The notes under the pieces were generated by a model. The model did no database searches. It worked only from the letters and a program-made list of their open reading frames with translations, and was not told the DNA's origin. 12,839 nt of DNA from NCBI GenBank assembly GCA_949123685.1, contig CASBHZ010000083.1:1-12839 (forward strand). The letters run 5' to 3'. Position numbers and translations under genes: made by a program. This stretch comes from an uncultured Bacteroidales bacterium (GTDB lineage Bacteria > Bacteroidota > Bacteroidia > Bacteroidales > Muribaculaceae). Shown here piece after piece: positions 1 through 7,298 of this stretch. Numbering within the stretch: position 1 is the stretch's first letter; each line of letters begins with the position of its first letter.

Positions 1-4
1 GTTG

Positions 5-36
5 CAAAGTTACAACCTTTTTTATTCCTGTGCAAA
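5..36 (-). promoter_or_regulatory. Leftward Bacteroidota-type promoter
   Basis: Read on the minus strand, a TTTG at 36-33 is followed after 20 bases by TAACTTTG at 12-5. This matches the Bacteroidota housekeeping promoter pattern (-33 TTTG, about 19-21 bases, -7 TAnnTTTG) in both elements and in spacing. Transcription would start at about the first base of the window or just outside it, so the gene it serves is not visible. It lies beyond the terminator of the gld operon, which fits a separate downstream transcription unit. Confidence 0.7.
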
Positions 37-158
37 TATTTTTGAAACTTTTTTCCAAACATACAGAACCTGACCGGACCAACAGACTGGCAGACACGGC
101 ATTAATGACGAAATATTTTTTCAACTTTTTTTAAGGCACGAAAAAACAAGAACGGCTA

Positions 159-199
159 TTCAAGATAAAAGGGGGCAACCTGATTGGTTTGCCCCCTTG
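159..199 (-). terminator. Rho-independent terminator of the gld operon
   Basis: On the minus strand, about 30 bases after the gldN stop, an A/G-rich arm (AAGGGGGCAAACC, 198-186) is followed by a 5-base loop (185-181) and its near-perfect complement (GGTTGCCCCCTTT, 180-168). One unpaired base lies in the stem. A T-rich run (TTTTATC) follows on the same strand. The GC core of five G-C pairs plus the T run is a textbook intrinsic terminator pointing leftward, and it closes the six-gene T9SS unit. Confidence 0.85.
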
Positions 200-227
200 A
201 TATACATATCGGATATACCCAAATATT

Positions 228-1373
228 TTACTTCCGTCTACGGCGGACAGATTTCGTTGCCGAAGAATTTGGTTGGTTAGACTTAGATGAAGATTTCACT
301 TTTGCCGATTTCGATTTTTTTGAAGTGGAAGTCCTTTTTCTTGTACGTGCACTTGATTTCTTTACTGATTTATTAGCATCAACCATAGTCCTGCCCGGTA
401 TCGTATCACCGGCAGCAATAGCTTTGGCAACCTCCTCCTCCCTTTCTTTCTGAGCAAGGAACTCTTCACGTGAGGGAACCCACAAGTCTTTACCATAATT
501 CTTAAGCCTATTATCTATACTGTCCTGTGCATGTTTGCGCATATCTTCATCAGGATACATCTGTGCCATTGACAAATTCCGGAGATTACGTGTCTTATAA
601 ATCTCTCCGTCATACATTCCAAGAGAAAAATAGTCATCAAGACTATATTGAGGAATATTATTGTCATCACTCACAAACACGTATTGGTGTGCAAGGAACG
701 GACGGAGGGTATCAAACTTTACCCAAAACATCGGATATTTTGCTTCTCCTCCAAAATCGCCATTGCGTGTCATCACTGGACATATTGCCTCTACCCGCGT
801 TTTCATACGATTCGAACGGCGATCAAATTCCCACTTTTCTATTATATAATAGTTGAGCACCTGACCGGTAGGCATGTCTGCCTCCTCAATATGATACTTC
901 GGATTTTTTGCAGTAGAACCTTTTGCCTCGGTGTAATAAATGCCAAAACGGTCGAGCATCTCTCCCACTTTTACTTTATATTGATCTGTAAAAACCTCGC
1001 GACCGTCAAGATATTCATAAGCAGGAATACGACCGTCTATTACCGCACCTAATATGACACGCAAAAGATTCTCACGTCCTTCAATTGCATCCTCGGGATA
1101 ATAAAGAGGCGCATTTTCCGCTTTTTTCAAATCAAGTTCACGATATATCTCGCGCATGTAAGACAGATCTGCATCGTGAGTATCCTTCTTTTCATAGAAA
1201 GATTGCATACGGTCTGTGACACCAACTGTCTTTTCCGTCTTTTTCTTATCACGTTCCGAACGCTTACGGATCACACCTCCGGTTTCAACCTGCGCCGAAA
1301 CTCCGATTGCCATAGCACCGACGAAGATAAAGAGGATAATTTTTCTATATATTTTCATCTTTGTAACATTCAT
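228..1373 (-). CDS. gldN: GldN/PorN, T9SS periplasmic ring protein
   Basis: This is the T9SS component that, with GldK/PorK, forms the large periplasmic ring attached to the outer membrane. A signal peptide occupies about residues 6-27 (KIILFIFVGAMAIGVSAQ). The GldN-type body follows at about 60-310, with segments such as EAICPVMTRNGDFGGEAKYP and DDNNIPQYSLDDYF that I recognise from the family. Residues 335-381 form a low-complexity basic tail with 19 Lys/Arg among 47 residues, mixed with Ser and Thr and ending RRRRK. It is the last gene of the operon, 9 bases after gldM, with a terminator just downstream. An internal Met at residue 6 (start 1358, ATGAAA) gives a cleaner signal peptide and is an equally likely start. 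Family identity is secure; the role of the tail is unknown. Confidence 0.93.
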   Translation of the reverse strand: MNVTKMKIYRKIILFIFVGAMAIGVSAQVETGGVIRKRSERDKKKTEKTVGVTDRMQSFYEKKDTHDADLSYMREIYRELDLKKAENAPLYYPEDAIEGRENLLRVILGAVIDGRIPAYEYLDGREVFTDQYKVKVGEMLDRFGIYYTEAKGSTAKNPKYHIEEADMPTGQVLNYYIIEKWEFDRRSNRMKTRVEAICPVMTRNGDFGGEAKYPMFWVKFDTLRPFLAHQYVFVSDDNNIPQYSLDDYFSLGMYDGEIYKTRNLRNLSMAQMYPDEDMRKHAQDSIDNRLKNYGKDLWVPSREEFLAQKEREEEVAKAIAAGDTIPGRTMVDANKSVKKSSARTRKRTSTSKKSKSAKVKSSSKSNQPNSSATKSVRRRRK

Positions 1374-1382
1374 ATCAAAGAA

Positions 1383-2954
1383 TTAATTGAGCGCCACTTC
1401 CATTGGCGATATGTCACGAGTTATACCGTCAGGTCCTTTTGCTTTAATATTCGATATAAAAAAGGTTTTGCCTGCCTTAAGCCTACGGAACTGGTCACGC
1501 TGACGGGAAGAGAATCGCGAACCGTCTGAAAGCTCCGGAATCGCATTCCCCATCTGATCCAAAAACACAGTTGAAAAAGACACTACCGAATATGAAACAT
1601 TGAGTATGTCATCGTCAATCGCAGCTCCGAGACCCTCGGCACCCATAAGCGCACCTTTTGATATCCGTTTCGGGGTGCCTTTATAATGAAGCACATTACC
1701 ACCGGCATCCTTGACTGCCAGATAAGGCGAAGGATCCGGCAATTTCCGCACCCTGAAAGTCATGGAACCGACAGTCTGCGAGCGCCCGTCAATATTAGCA
1801 GATACAGATATTATCGCCTCACTGCCAACTTTACCGGTATTTGCAATCCAATGATCGCCATTGCGCGTAAGCGTCCCGTTGGTCATAGTTGCCTGCACTG
1901 CCGTCATTGGCACTCCGGGCACTGAAATGCTTATCGGATTCGCAATTCCGGCATAGAGCACATTCATCATGGTTGGCGAAATAGTAGCCATAGGCTCCAT
2001 GACCGTATATGAAGATTTGAAAGGACGCCGATCAGTAGACCCGTCAGCCCTGGGCACTTCTATATAACCGGAAAAGTCATGTGTGCCTACACTGCCGGCA
2101 ACAAACTCATACAGTCCATTCGAGTTATTAAGTTTGGCTCCATTCACAAATATCTCCGGACGTTGTGTGGTATCAATTGCCGCAAGAACTATATTTGCCG
2201 AATATTTACCACCGCGCATAATCATGTTTGATGTAGGTATCACATAAGCATTAAGCTCATTGACGCGCACATCACCCATATCAACCGAAGTTATCAAACT
2301 TGAAAGTGCCTCCGATTCTGCCTGACGAATATCGTTCTGAACTTTTGTGAGCAACGTAACGGCGGCAACCGCCGGCATATTTTCGAACATTTTCTGTTCC
2401 CAGGAAGTGGGACCACCGGAACGTGAAGTCACTTTTGTTGAAAGCATCTCCTCCACCGCCTTCCGTTTTTCAGAATCAAGAATCATTGTCACCACATAAT
2501 TGCGATATTCGTCAATACTCCCGCGCAGCGACCGCCCCTTATTAGTGGTAGGATTGAGCATGACTACAGAAGAAGCCTCAAGATCGTCATTATTCAAAAT
2601 GTCGGTATATTTTCCATCAGCGCCATCGGCTGCCTTGGCTATCGCAATTTTCAATTCCTCAATTAAAGAATACATCTTGTCGGAGCGCTTATGAAGCTCA
2701 ACACCCTGCTCATACCATTTCCCTGCTTTTTCAGGATTCTGGTTATAAAGATTTTCAAGATGGGAGAACTGCACTCCATTTCGTGCAGTTATATTCAGAT
2801 TGGTGCGGTGAATGCCATCCTGCACTTGACTGAATCCATTGAGCACATCACTCGACACATTCAGTGCAAGCATGGCTGTCAGAACGATATACATCAAGTT
2901 TATCATCCTCTGCCTCGGCGACATCCTCGCCACATTATTACCACCACCTGCCAT
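1383..2954 (-). CDS. gldM: GldM/PorM, T9SS motor and periplasmic shaft
   Basis: GldM is the inner-membrane motor subunit whose dimer helix sits inside the GldL ring and whose long periplasmic domains reach the GldK/N ring. In this 523-residue protein, the N-terminus (SPRQRMINLMYIVLTAMLAL) contains the single membrane helix at about 17-37 and is strongly typical of the family. An alpha-helical first periplasmic domain runs to about residue 220. Beta-rich domains follow to the C-terminus, including the family-like stretch PMATISPTMMNVLYAGIANP. Length matches the family (about 510-530). It lies between gldL (24 bases upstream) and gldN (9 bases downstream), the conserved motor-gene order. I see no truncation or frameshift. 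Confidence 0.96.
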   Translation of the reverse strand: MAGGGNNVARMSPRQRMINLMYIVLTAMLALNVSSDVLNGFSQVQDGIHRTNLNITARNGVQFSHLENLYNQNPEKAGKWYEQGVELHKRSDKMYSLIEELKIAIAKAADGADGKYTDILNNDDLEASSVVMLNPTTNKGRSLRGSIDEYRNYVVTMILDSEKRKAVEEMLSTKVTSRSGGPTSWEQKMFENMPAVAAVTLLTKVQNDIRQAESEALSSLITSVDMGDVRVNELNAYVIPTSNMIMRGGKYSANIVLAAIDTTQRPEIFVNGAKLNNSNGLYEFVAGSVGTHDFSGYIEVPRADGSTDRRPFKSSYTVMEPMATISPTMMNVLYAGIANPISISVPGVPMTAVQATMTNGTLTRNGDHWIANTGKVGSEAIISVSANIDGRSQTVGSMTFRVRKLPDPSPYLAVKDAGGNVLHYKGTPKRISKGALMGAEGLGAAIDDDILNVSYSVVSFSTVFLDQMGNAIPELSDGSRFSSRQRDQFRRLKAGKTFFISNIKAKGPDGITRDISPMEVALN

Positions 2955-2978
2955 TTTAATATAGTAGTTTGAAATTAA

Positions 2979-3803
2979 TTAACTCGGATCTTCATCCGAA
3001 GTGAAAGGGTTTGTAGCCGTAGCTCCCATCATCGGATTCTGCATATTGATGGTCATAGCCGTGATCATCTTTTCATATACGGCATTGAGTTGACGCATAT
3101 ACCGAGCCATCTTCTCCGTCTCCTCACAATAACGAGTGGATTCGTTTGCCGACTTCTCATACATGTCTCGAATATCTTTCAAGCCACGGTTAACATGATC
3201 TATGGTTTCAAGTTGTGAGGATATACTTTTCAACTGAATTTCATAAATTGTATTAAGTCCGGCAACATTCCGGTTCAAGTCTTGCATATGTTCTGAATAG
3301 GTCTCATTTAGCTTTGCCATCTGCTCGGCTATTGCCTTCATCTGCGAAACATACTCACCGGACACCTCTGCAAAATCTGTCACTTTAGGCAATTCAGTCA
3401 TATCCGGAGCGGCAACTGTCACGGGAGAAGGCAATGGTGTCACCCCAACTGCATCGCCCGGGATTATTGACCCGGATTGAACTCCACCGGCTATAACAAC
3501 CCCTTGATTAGAAGAAAACTCGGGACGATCCTCTTCTTTCTTGGAATCAAGCACCGGAAATACCTCTTCCCATGCATATTCCTTAGGTGGACGGTCAAAA
3601 GCCGTCAGAATAAACATGGCAATCTCCGTGCCCATACCTATACAGAGCAACAAACTGCCACCGGGGAGATGAAGAATCTTGAAGAGAGCACCCCAGATCA
3701 CGATGGCTGCACCGATAGAATATGCGAAATTAAAAAATCGCTGACCTTTTTCGCCGTGAAGGAAACGCTCTATCACATTGGCGTATTTACGTATCTTGAC
3801 CAT
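2979..3803 (-). CDS. gldL: GldL/PorL, T9SS motor stator ring
   Basis: GldL pentamers surround the GldM helices and use proton flow to drive type IX secretion and, in gliders, motility. Two membrane helices are visible at about residues 22-44 and 49-69, joined by a short loop (LPGGS) that is characteristic of GldL. A glutamate (E60) lies inside the second helix; family studies implicate a buried glutamate there in proton transfer, and I infer the same role here. The cytoplasmic region after about residue 130 is Gln/Glu/Met-rich and predicted to be helical or coiled coil, as usual. At 274 residues the length is within the family's range. The next gene, gldM, starts 24 bases downstream. Confidence 0.95.
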   Translation of the reverse strand: MVKIRKYANVIERFLHGEKGQRFFNFAYSIGAAIVIWGALFKILHLPGGSLLLCIGMGTEIAMFILTAFDRPPKEYAWEEVFPVLDSKKEEDRPEFSSNQGVVIAGGVQSGSIIPGDAVGVTPLPSPVTVAAPDMTELPKVTDFAEVSGEYVSQMKAIAEQMAKLNETYSEHMQDLNRNVAGLNTIYEIQLKSISSQLETIDHVNRGLKDIRDMYEKSANESTRYCEETEKMARYMRQLNAVYEKMITAMTINMQNPMMGATATNPFTSDEDPS

Positions 3804-3824
3804 ACTTTCAATTAATGTAACGAA

Positions 3825-3842
3825 GGAGATATGACCATCTCC
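3825..3842. repeat. Short perfect inverted repeat between gldK and gldL
   Basis: GGAGAT (3825-3830) and ATCTCC (3837-3842) form a perfect 6-bp inverted repeat around a 6-base loop. It lies inside the 48-base gap between gldK and gldL, the longest gap in the operon. It has no T run on either side, so it is not a terminator. In the leftward transcript it would form a small stem-loop that could affect processing or translation, but it could also be chance. Confidence 0.4.
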
Positions 3843-3851
3843 GGGTTCGGG

Positions 3852-5339
3852 TTATTTTTTCTTTTTCTGTGTGCCTTTTGCAAACCCTATCTGCGAACGG
3901 ACACAACGGAAACCTATATAAGAGCGCTGCTCATTCTGATATTCCCACATACGAAGATCCGAGCGGATGTTGCGCGCAACATCTTTCCAACTACCCCCCC
4001 TCACAATCTTGCGTTTCATCTTATAGGGATCCTCTTTCGCGGCGTCGTAACGATATTCCGGATTCAAATCTGATGTCTGCTTTCCTACACTTTCAGTATA
4101 AGCTGTTGATGTCCATTCAGACACGTTACCTGCCATGTCATACAGACCGAAATCGTTAGGCTTGAATGTGCCTACAGCAGACGTTATAACATGCCCGTCC
4201 CTGACGAAATCGCCATCCATCGGTTTGAAATTTGCATAGAAACACCCTCTTTCATCCATCGGGAGTGTTTCTTCCCAAGGATAAGGAGATTCAGAATTTC
4301 CTGCTCGCGCGGCATATTCCCATTCCGCCTCGGTAGGCAGGCGGTATGGCTCGATATACACCCCTTCTTTTCCTAACGAACGACGGAGATAGTCTGTGCG
4401 CCAATTGGCGAAAGCCGTAGCTTGCTCCCAGCTGACTCCAACCACAGGATAATCGTTATATCCTGCATGAGAAAAATACATACGTGTATAAGGCTCATTA
4501 TAAGCATTCTCGAAATCATTTATCCACACAGTGGTGTCGGGATAAACATTTACTATGTATGTATTAAGAAAGTCATAATCACCGGTAAGCGGGCGAGAAA
4601 CAGTTTCACGTATAATCTCGCCGTCTTCAGAAAGATATGCCGTGTCCTTCGAAATTACCGGCAGATCGGTAGGCACCGGAATATCCGTATTATAAATCCG
4701 GCGTGCAGGATCAAGGCGATTCTCCCGCTTTGCAGCTGCCGTATGGTTATAAACCTCATATCTATAATTCAGCTGGGTAGGATCCAATTCGCGCTGCCCA
4801 GTTATGGGATTGGTGCGATAAAGGCTCTCTATGGCACGCGCCTCATCTTCATTGGGATTGCGCCATGGTATAGGCCTATTCCAGTTCAGATAGGGTTTGA
4901 TAGGATTACCCTCCTTATCCTCCTCTATCTTGAATATCTCGTTACCGCCATATGCAGGATCAGCAAGACGCTCACGGATAATTGAATCACGAACCCAGAA
5001 CACAAACTGTTTGTACTTGGAATTTGTGATTTCTGTCTCATCCATCCAGAATGCATCTACTGAAATACCTTTGGGATCAGCCTTGATTCCGGCTATGGAG
5101 TCATCTTTGGATGGACCCATCGCGATTGATCCACGGTCAACCAGAACCATTCCGTAAGGCACCGGCTCGGAAAGCGACGATCCTCCCACACCGGTGACCT
5201 CGCCTCCACTGCCTCCACCCTTCATGCCCATGCACGACACGAAGAGCGTTCCCGCAGTCAAAACAGCACACACAGCCAGCATACCGCGAAGACCGCCAAA
5301 GCCGACAACTGAATATGTTGATTTCTTTATCTTTATCAT
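3852..5339 (-). CDS. gldK: GldK/PorK, T9SS ring lipoprotein with FGE-like fold
   Basis: GldK is the outer-membrane lipoprotein that builds the T9SS periplasmic ring with GldN. A lipoprotein signal ends at Cys36 (TLFVSC). The rest is a formylglycine-generating-enzyme-like (FGE/SUMF1) fold: MDETEITNSKYKQF near 99-112, a GldK-type insertion at about 140-285, then RLPTEAEWEYAARAG (333-347), GNVSEW (404-409) and VRGGSWKD...GFRCVRS (446-482). The C-terminal segment that carries the paired active-site cysteines of true FGE reads RSDLRMWEYQNEQRSYIGFRC, with only a single Cys, so it is probably non-catalytic as for other GldK proteins. The C-terminus is KKKK. It starts 20 bases after the PorP-like gene and precedes gldL, matching the porPKLMN order of Porphyromonas. 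Confidence 0.95.
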   Translation of the reverse strand: MIKIKKSTYSVVGFGGLRGMLAVCAVLTAGTLFVSCMGMKGGGSGGEVTGVGGSSLSEPVPYGMVLVDRGSIAMGPSKDDSIAGIKADPKGISVDAFWMDETEITNSKYKQFVFWVRDSIIRERLADPAYGGNEIFKIEEDKEGNPIKPYLNWNRPIPWRNPNEDEARAIESLYRTNPITGQRELDPTQLNYRYEVYNHTAAAKRENRLDPARRIYNTDIPVPTDLPVISKDTAYLSEDGEIIRETVSRPLTGDYDFLNTYIVNVYPDTTVWINDFENAYNEPYTRMYFSHAGYNDYPVVGVSWEQATAFANWRTDYLRRSLGKEGVYIEPYRLPTEAEWEYAARAGNSESPYPWEETLPMDERGCFYANFKPMDGDFVRDGHVITSAVGTFKPNDFGLYDMAGNVSEWTSTAYTESVGKQTSDLNPEYRYDAAKEDPYKMKRKIVRGGSWKDVARNIRSDLRMWEYQNEQRSYIGFRCVRSQIGFAKGTQKKKK

Positions 5340-5359
5340 AGAAGCTTGTTAATTTCTTT

Positions 5360-6358
5360 TTACATTATCCTGATGGATCGGTGCTTATTCTTGTTCTTAC
5401 CGCTGAAGTCGAGCTTAACCCTGTATCCAACTATAATTTCATGACTGCCTGAAGACGCTTTCGAAATAGCGGAAGTCGGGTAATCGTAAGAATATCCTAT
5501 AAAAAAATTCTTAAACTCGGCAGCTACCATAGCACTGACCGCATCTTTGTATCTGTATCCTATACCGAAAGAAAGGAATTTATTATACATCGCACGCATG
5601 GTCAGTTCCGCTGAAAAATTGTCAAAATCAGTCTTCACCATCATAGATGGCTGCAATTCAAATAACGTGTTTTTAAGTCCGATATTGCCGTTTGCCGTAA
5701 AATAGAGCGAGCGTTTCAAAACAGTTTCATACTGCGATACTTCTGCTGTTTCAGTCCCTTCGCTGTCAAGGCTCACTGTAGGCTCAAGCAAATGAAGACC
5801 GGAGATGCCAAGCGTAAAATACTTATGAGAATACCATATACCGGCAGAGAGGTCAAAGGAGCTTCCTGTGACATCCCTTGTAGGTATCGCCTCATCCACC
5901 GGCTGATGATAATCATCACCTTCAGGTATATAAACTTCCGATCCCTTGAATTTGGTGTTATAATATCCCGCCTGCACTCCGACAGACAACACTCCTTTCA
6001 AAAACTTGAACTTATAGCTTCCTTGGGCATTGACAAGCATATTGGAAAAAAGTCCGAGAGATTCCTGACTCATATTGACTCCGACACCTATCCGCTTTTT
6101 ACCAATTTTCACAGGCATGTCGGCAGCTGCAAAAAAACTGCGCGGGGCATTATCTATTCCCACCCATTGCATCCTTGCTCCGCCGCGTATCCTTACAAAA
6201 TCAATATCTCCCGTGGCTCCGGGATTATAATAAGTAGGAACCGCCCAATATTGTGTGAATTGCACATCATTCTGAGCTTCAACCTGCCCGGCATAAAGCA
6301 GGACCATCAGCATTGTAACAGCCGGCAACCACAAATATCTCTTAAAATTCAAATGCAT
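5360..6358 (-). CDS. porP: PorP/SprF family outer-membrane beta-barrel
   Basis: PorP/SprF proteins are outer-membrane barrels that associate with the T9SS ring and, in some members, with secreted surface proteins. This 332-residue protein has a signal peptide cleaved near residue 28 (QVEA/QND). The family hallmark follows: DVQFTQYWAVPTYYNPGATG at about 31-50, including the tyrosine- and NPG-containing segment. Repeating amphipathic beta strands run to the C-terminus, with RMQWVGIDNAPRSFF, a GIGYRYKD strand and EIIVGYRV near the end. It lies between the porT-like gene (15 bases upstream) and gldK (20 bases downstream), as in the Porphyromonas porP-porK-porL-porM-porN cluster. I assign porP by linkage; SprF-type paralogs are numerous and the family name is safer than exact orthology. 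Confidence 0.9.
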   Translation of the reverse strand: MHLNFKRYLWLPAVTMLMVLLYAGQVEAQNDVQFTQYWAVPTYYNPGATGDIDFVRIRGGARMQWVGIDNAPRSFFAAADMPVKIGKKRIGVGVNMSQESLGLFSNMLVNAQGSYKFKFLKGVLSVGVQAGYYNTKFKGSEVYIPEGDDYHQPVDEAIPTRDVTGSSFDLSAGIWYSHKYFTLGISGLHLLEPTVSLDSEGTETAEVSQYETVLKRSLYFTANGNIGLKNTLFELQPSMMVKTDFDNFSAELTMRAMYNKFLSFGIGYRYKDAVSAMVAAEFKNFFIGYSYDYPTSAISKASSGSHEIIVGYRVKLDFSGKNKNKHRSIRIM

Positions 6359-6373
6359 TCCTTATATATCCGT

Positions 6374-7132
6374 TTATTCGAAATAGAATGTGAGCACAAA
6401 CATCTTGGATTTCACTTTGGTCAGAGACTGCGTTATCTTCATCATGTCCGGATTATCAATAAGATCCGGCCGGTCATGGCGCAGAATATCCGTTAGACCG
6501 AAACAGAATTTAATTTCCGGATTCAATTTAAAGAATGGAAGATAAAGGTCACATCCCATACCGATGGTCAGATAGGCATCCGCCGTATTGAACTGAAGAT
6601 AATCAGACCGTTTTTTCCCTACGTCAAAAGTTCCCATAGCCCCGAGTGTAACATACGGACGGGAATTATGATACCTCTCTCCCGAAATCTTCAAATCAAG
6701 CGGGAGCACCACATAAGCTGTCTTTATCTCCTGCCGCAGTTTCGCATCACTATTGGCATCTATCATTTCCACACTCTTGGAACCGAAATACATTCCCGGT
6801 GAGAAACGGAGGTTAAAGTGTTTATGGAGGCGCAAGTCAGCAAGCACGTTAGCGCAAATGCCGGGTGCATAAGAGGGTATTTCCATAAACCACTGCCCAT
6901 TTTCAGGAGCCGGTGTCTCGTAACCGTTATGCGTAAACTTCAAATCCTGAAATTGTGTTCCTACAGAAAAGCCGAAATGCAAACGTTTCTGATCGGCATA
7001 GGGACGATTAAGTATCTTGTCTCCCGGTTTACCCCATGCCGCAGCCGTACTGAAAATTAGTGTCCCCGCCACAATTGTCAGGGCGCGAACCGCGTTCATT
7101 ACATGTTTGATGTCTGGTCGGAACTGTTTCAT
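6374..7132 (-). CDS. porT: PorT family T9SS outer-membrane barrel protein
   Basis: PorT is a small outer-membrane beta-barrel protein required for type IX secretion in Porphyromonas. After a signal peptide (hydrophobic core LTIVAGTLIFSTAAAWG) the mature part contains segments I recognise from PorT-like proteins of Bacteroidales: NRPYADQKRLHFGFSVGTQ, a PGMYFG strand, SRPYVTLGAMGTFDVGKKRS, and the C-terminal FKLNPEIKFCFGLTDILRHD. The protein ends in a phenylalanine-containing barrel strand (VLTFYFE). I chose the ATGAAA start at 7132 (252 residues), which has an A-rich upstream context. A start at 7099 is possible, and the frame is open to 7216 but that extension looks non-signal-like and intrudes on the promoter region. 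It is the first gene of the six-gene unit, 15 bases before porP. Confidence 0.88.
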   Translation of the reverse strand: MKQFRPDIKHVMNAVRALTIVAGTLIFSTAAAWGKPGDKILNRPYADQKRLHFGFSVGTQFQDLKFTHNGYETPAPENGQWFMEIPSYAPGICANVLADLRLHKHFNLRFSPGMYFGSKSVEMIDANSDAKLRQEIKTAYVVLPLDLKISGERYHNSRPYVTLGAMGTFDVGKKRSDYLQFNTADAYLTIGMGCDLYLPFFKLNPEIKFCFGLTDILRHDRPDLIDNPDMMKITQSLTKVKSKMFVLTFYFE

Positions 7133-7255
7133 TGTTGAAATAACGCAATCGCTTTGCCTATTATTGTCACATCCGGGACCGATCCGTTGTGGTTTAAAAA
7201 TGTTAAAGCAAGACAACCATCGATTGCGGCATTCTTATTATTCAACTATTTTAGC

Positions 7256-7263
7256 TATATTTG
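7256..7263 (+). promoter_or_regulatory. Probable -7 box of the dgt operon promoter
   Basis: TATATTTG matches the Bacteroidota -7 consensus TAnnTTTG. A start site about 7 bases downstream would leave a leader of about 28 bases before the dgt start codon. I see no good TTTG at the expected -33 distance, so the upstream element is weak. The leader bases just before the ATG (7281-7298) are almost all A and T, a usual start context in this phylum, where Shine-Dalgarno sequences are often absent. Confidence 0.5.
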
Positions 7264-7280
7264 CATTTCACGCTCAACCT

Positions 7281-7288
7281 CAAAAATA
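7281..7288 (-). promoter_or_regulatory. Weak candidate -7 box for the porT-gld operon
   Basis: Read leftward this is TATTTTTG, a match to TAnnTTTG. It would give a leader of roughly 140 bases before the porT start at 7132. No TTTG is present at the expected -33 distance, which would fall inside dgt. The 166-base divergent region 7133-7298 must contain the operon promoter unless there is an internal one, and this is the only -7 match I found on that strand. Confidence 0.25.
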
Positions 7289-7298
7289 AAACATAAAT

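Noticed and set aside
37..44. Rightward TATTTTTG resembling a -7 box
   Set aside because: No TTTG lies at the required distance upstream and no rightward gene follows; the leftward promoter overlapping this area is much stronger.
4422..4985. Open plus-strand frame of 187 codons
   Set aside because: It lies wholly antisense to gldK, whose protein is clearly conserved in family and motif; the antisense translation has no recognisable domain, signal or start context.
7133..7216. N-terminal extension of the PorT-like protein to 7216
   Set aside because: The extra 28 residues are polar and Cys-containing, placed before a good signal peptide, and would run through the intergenic control region; the ATGAAA at 7132 is a better start.
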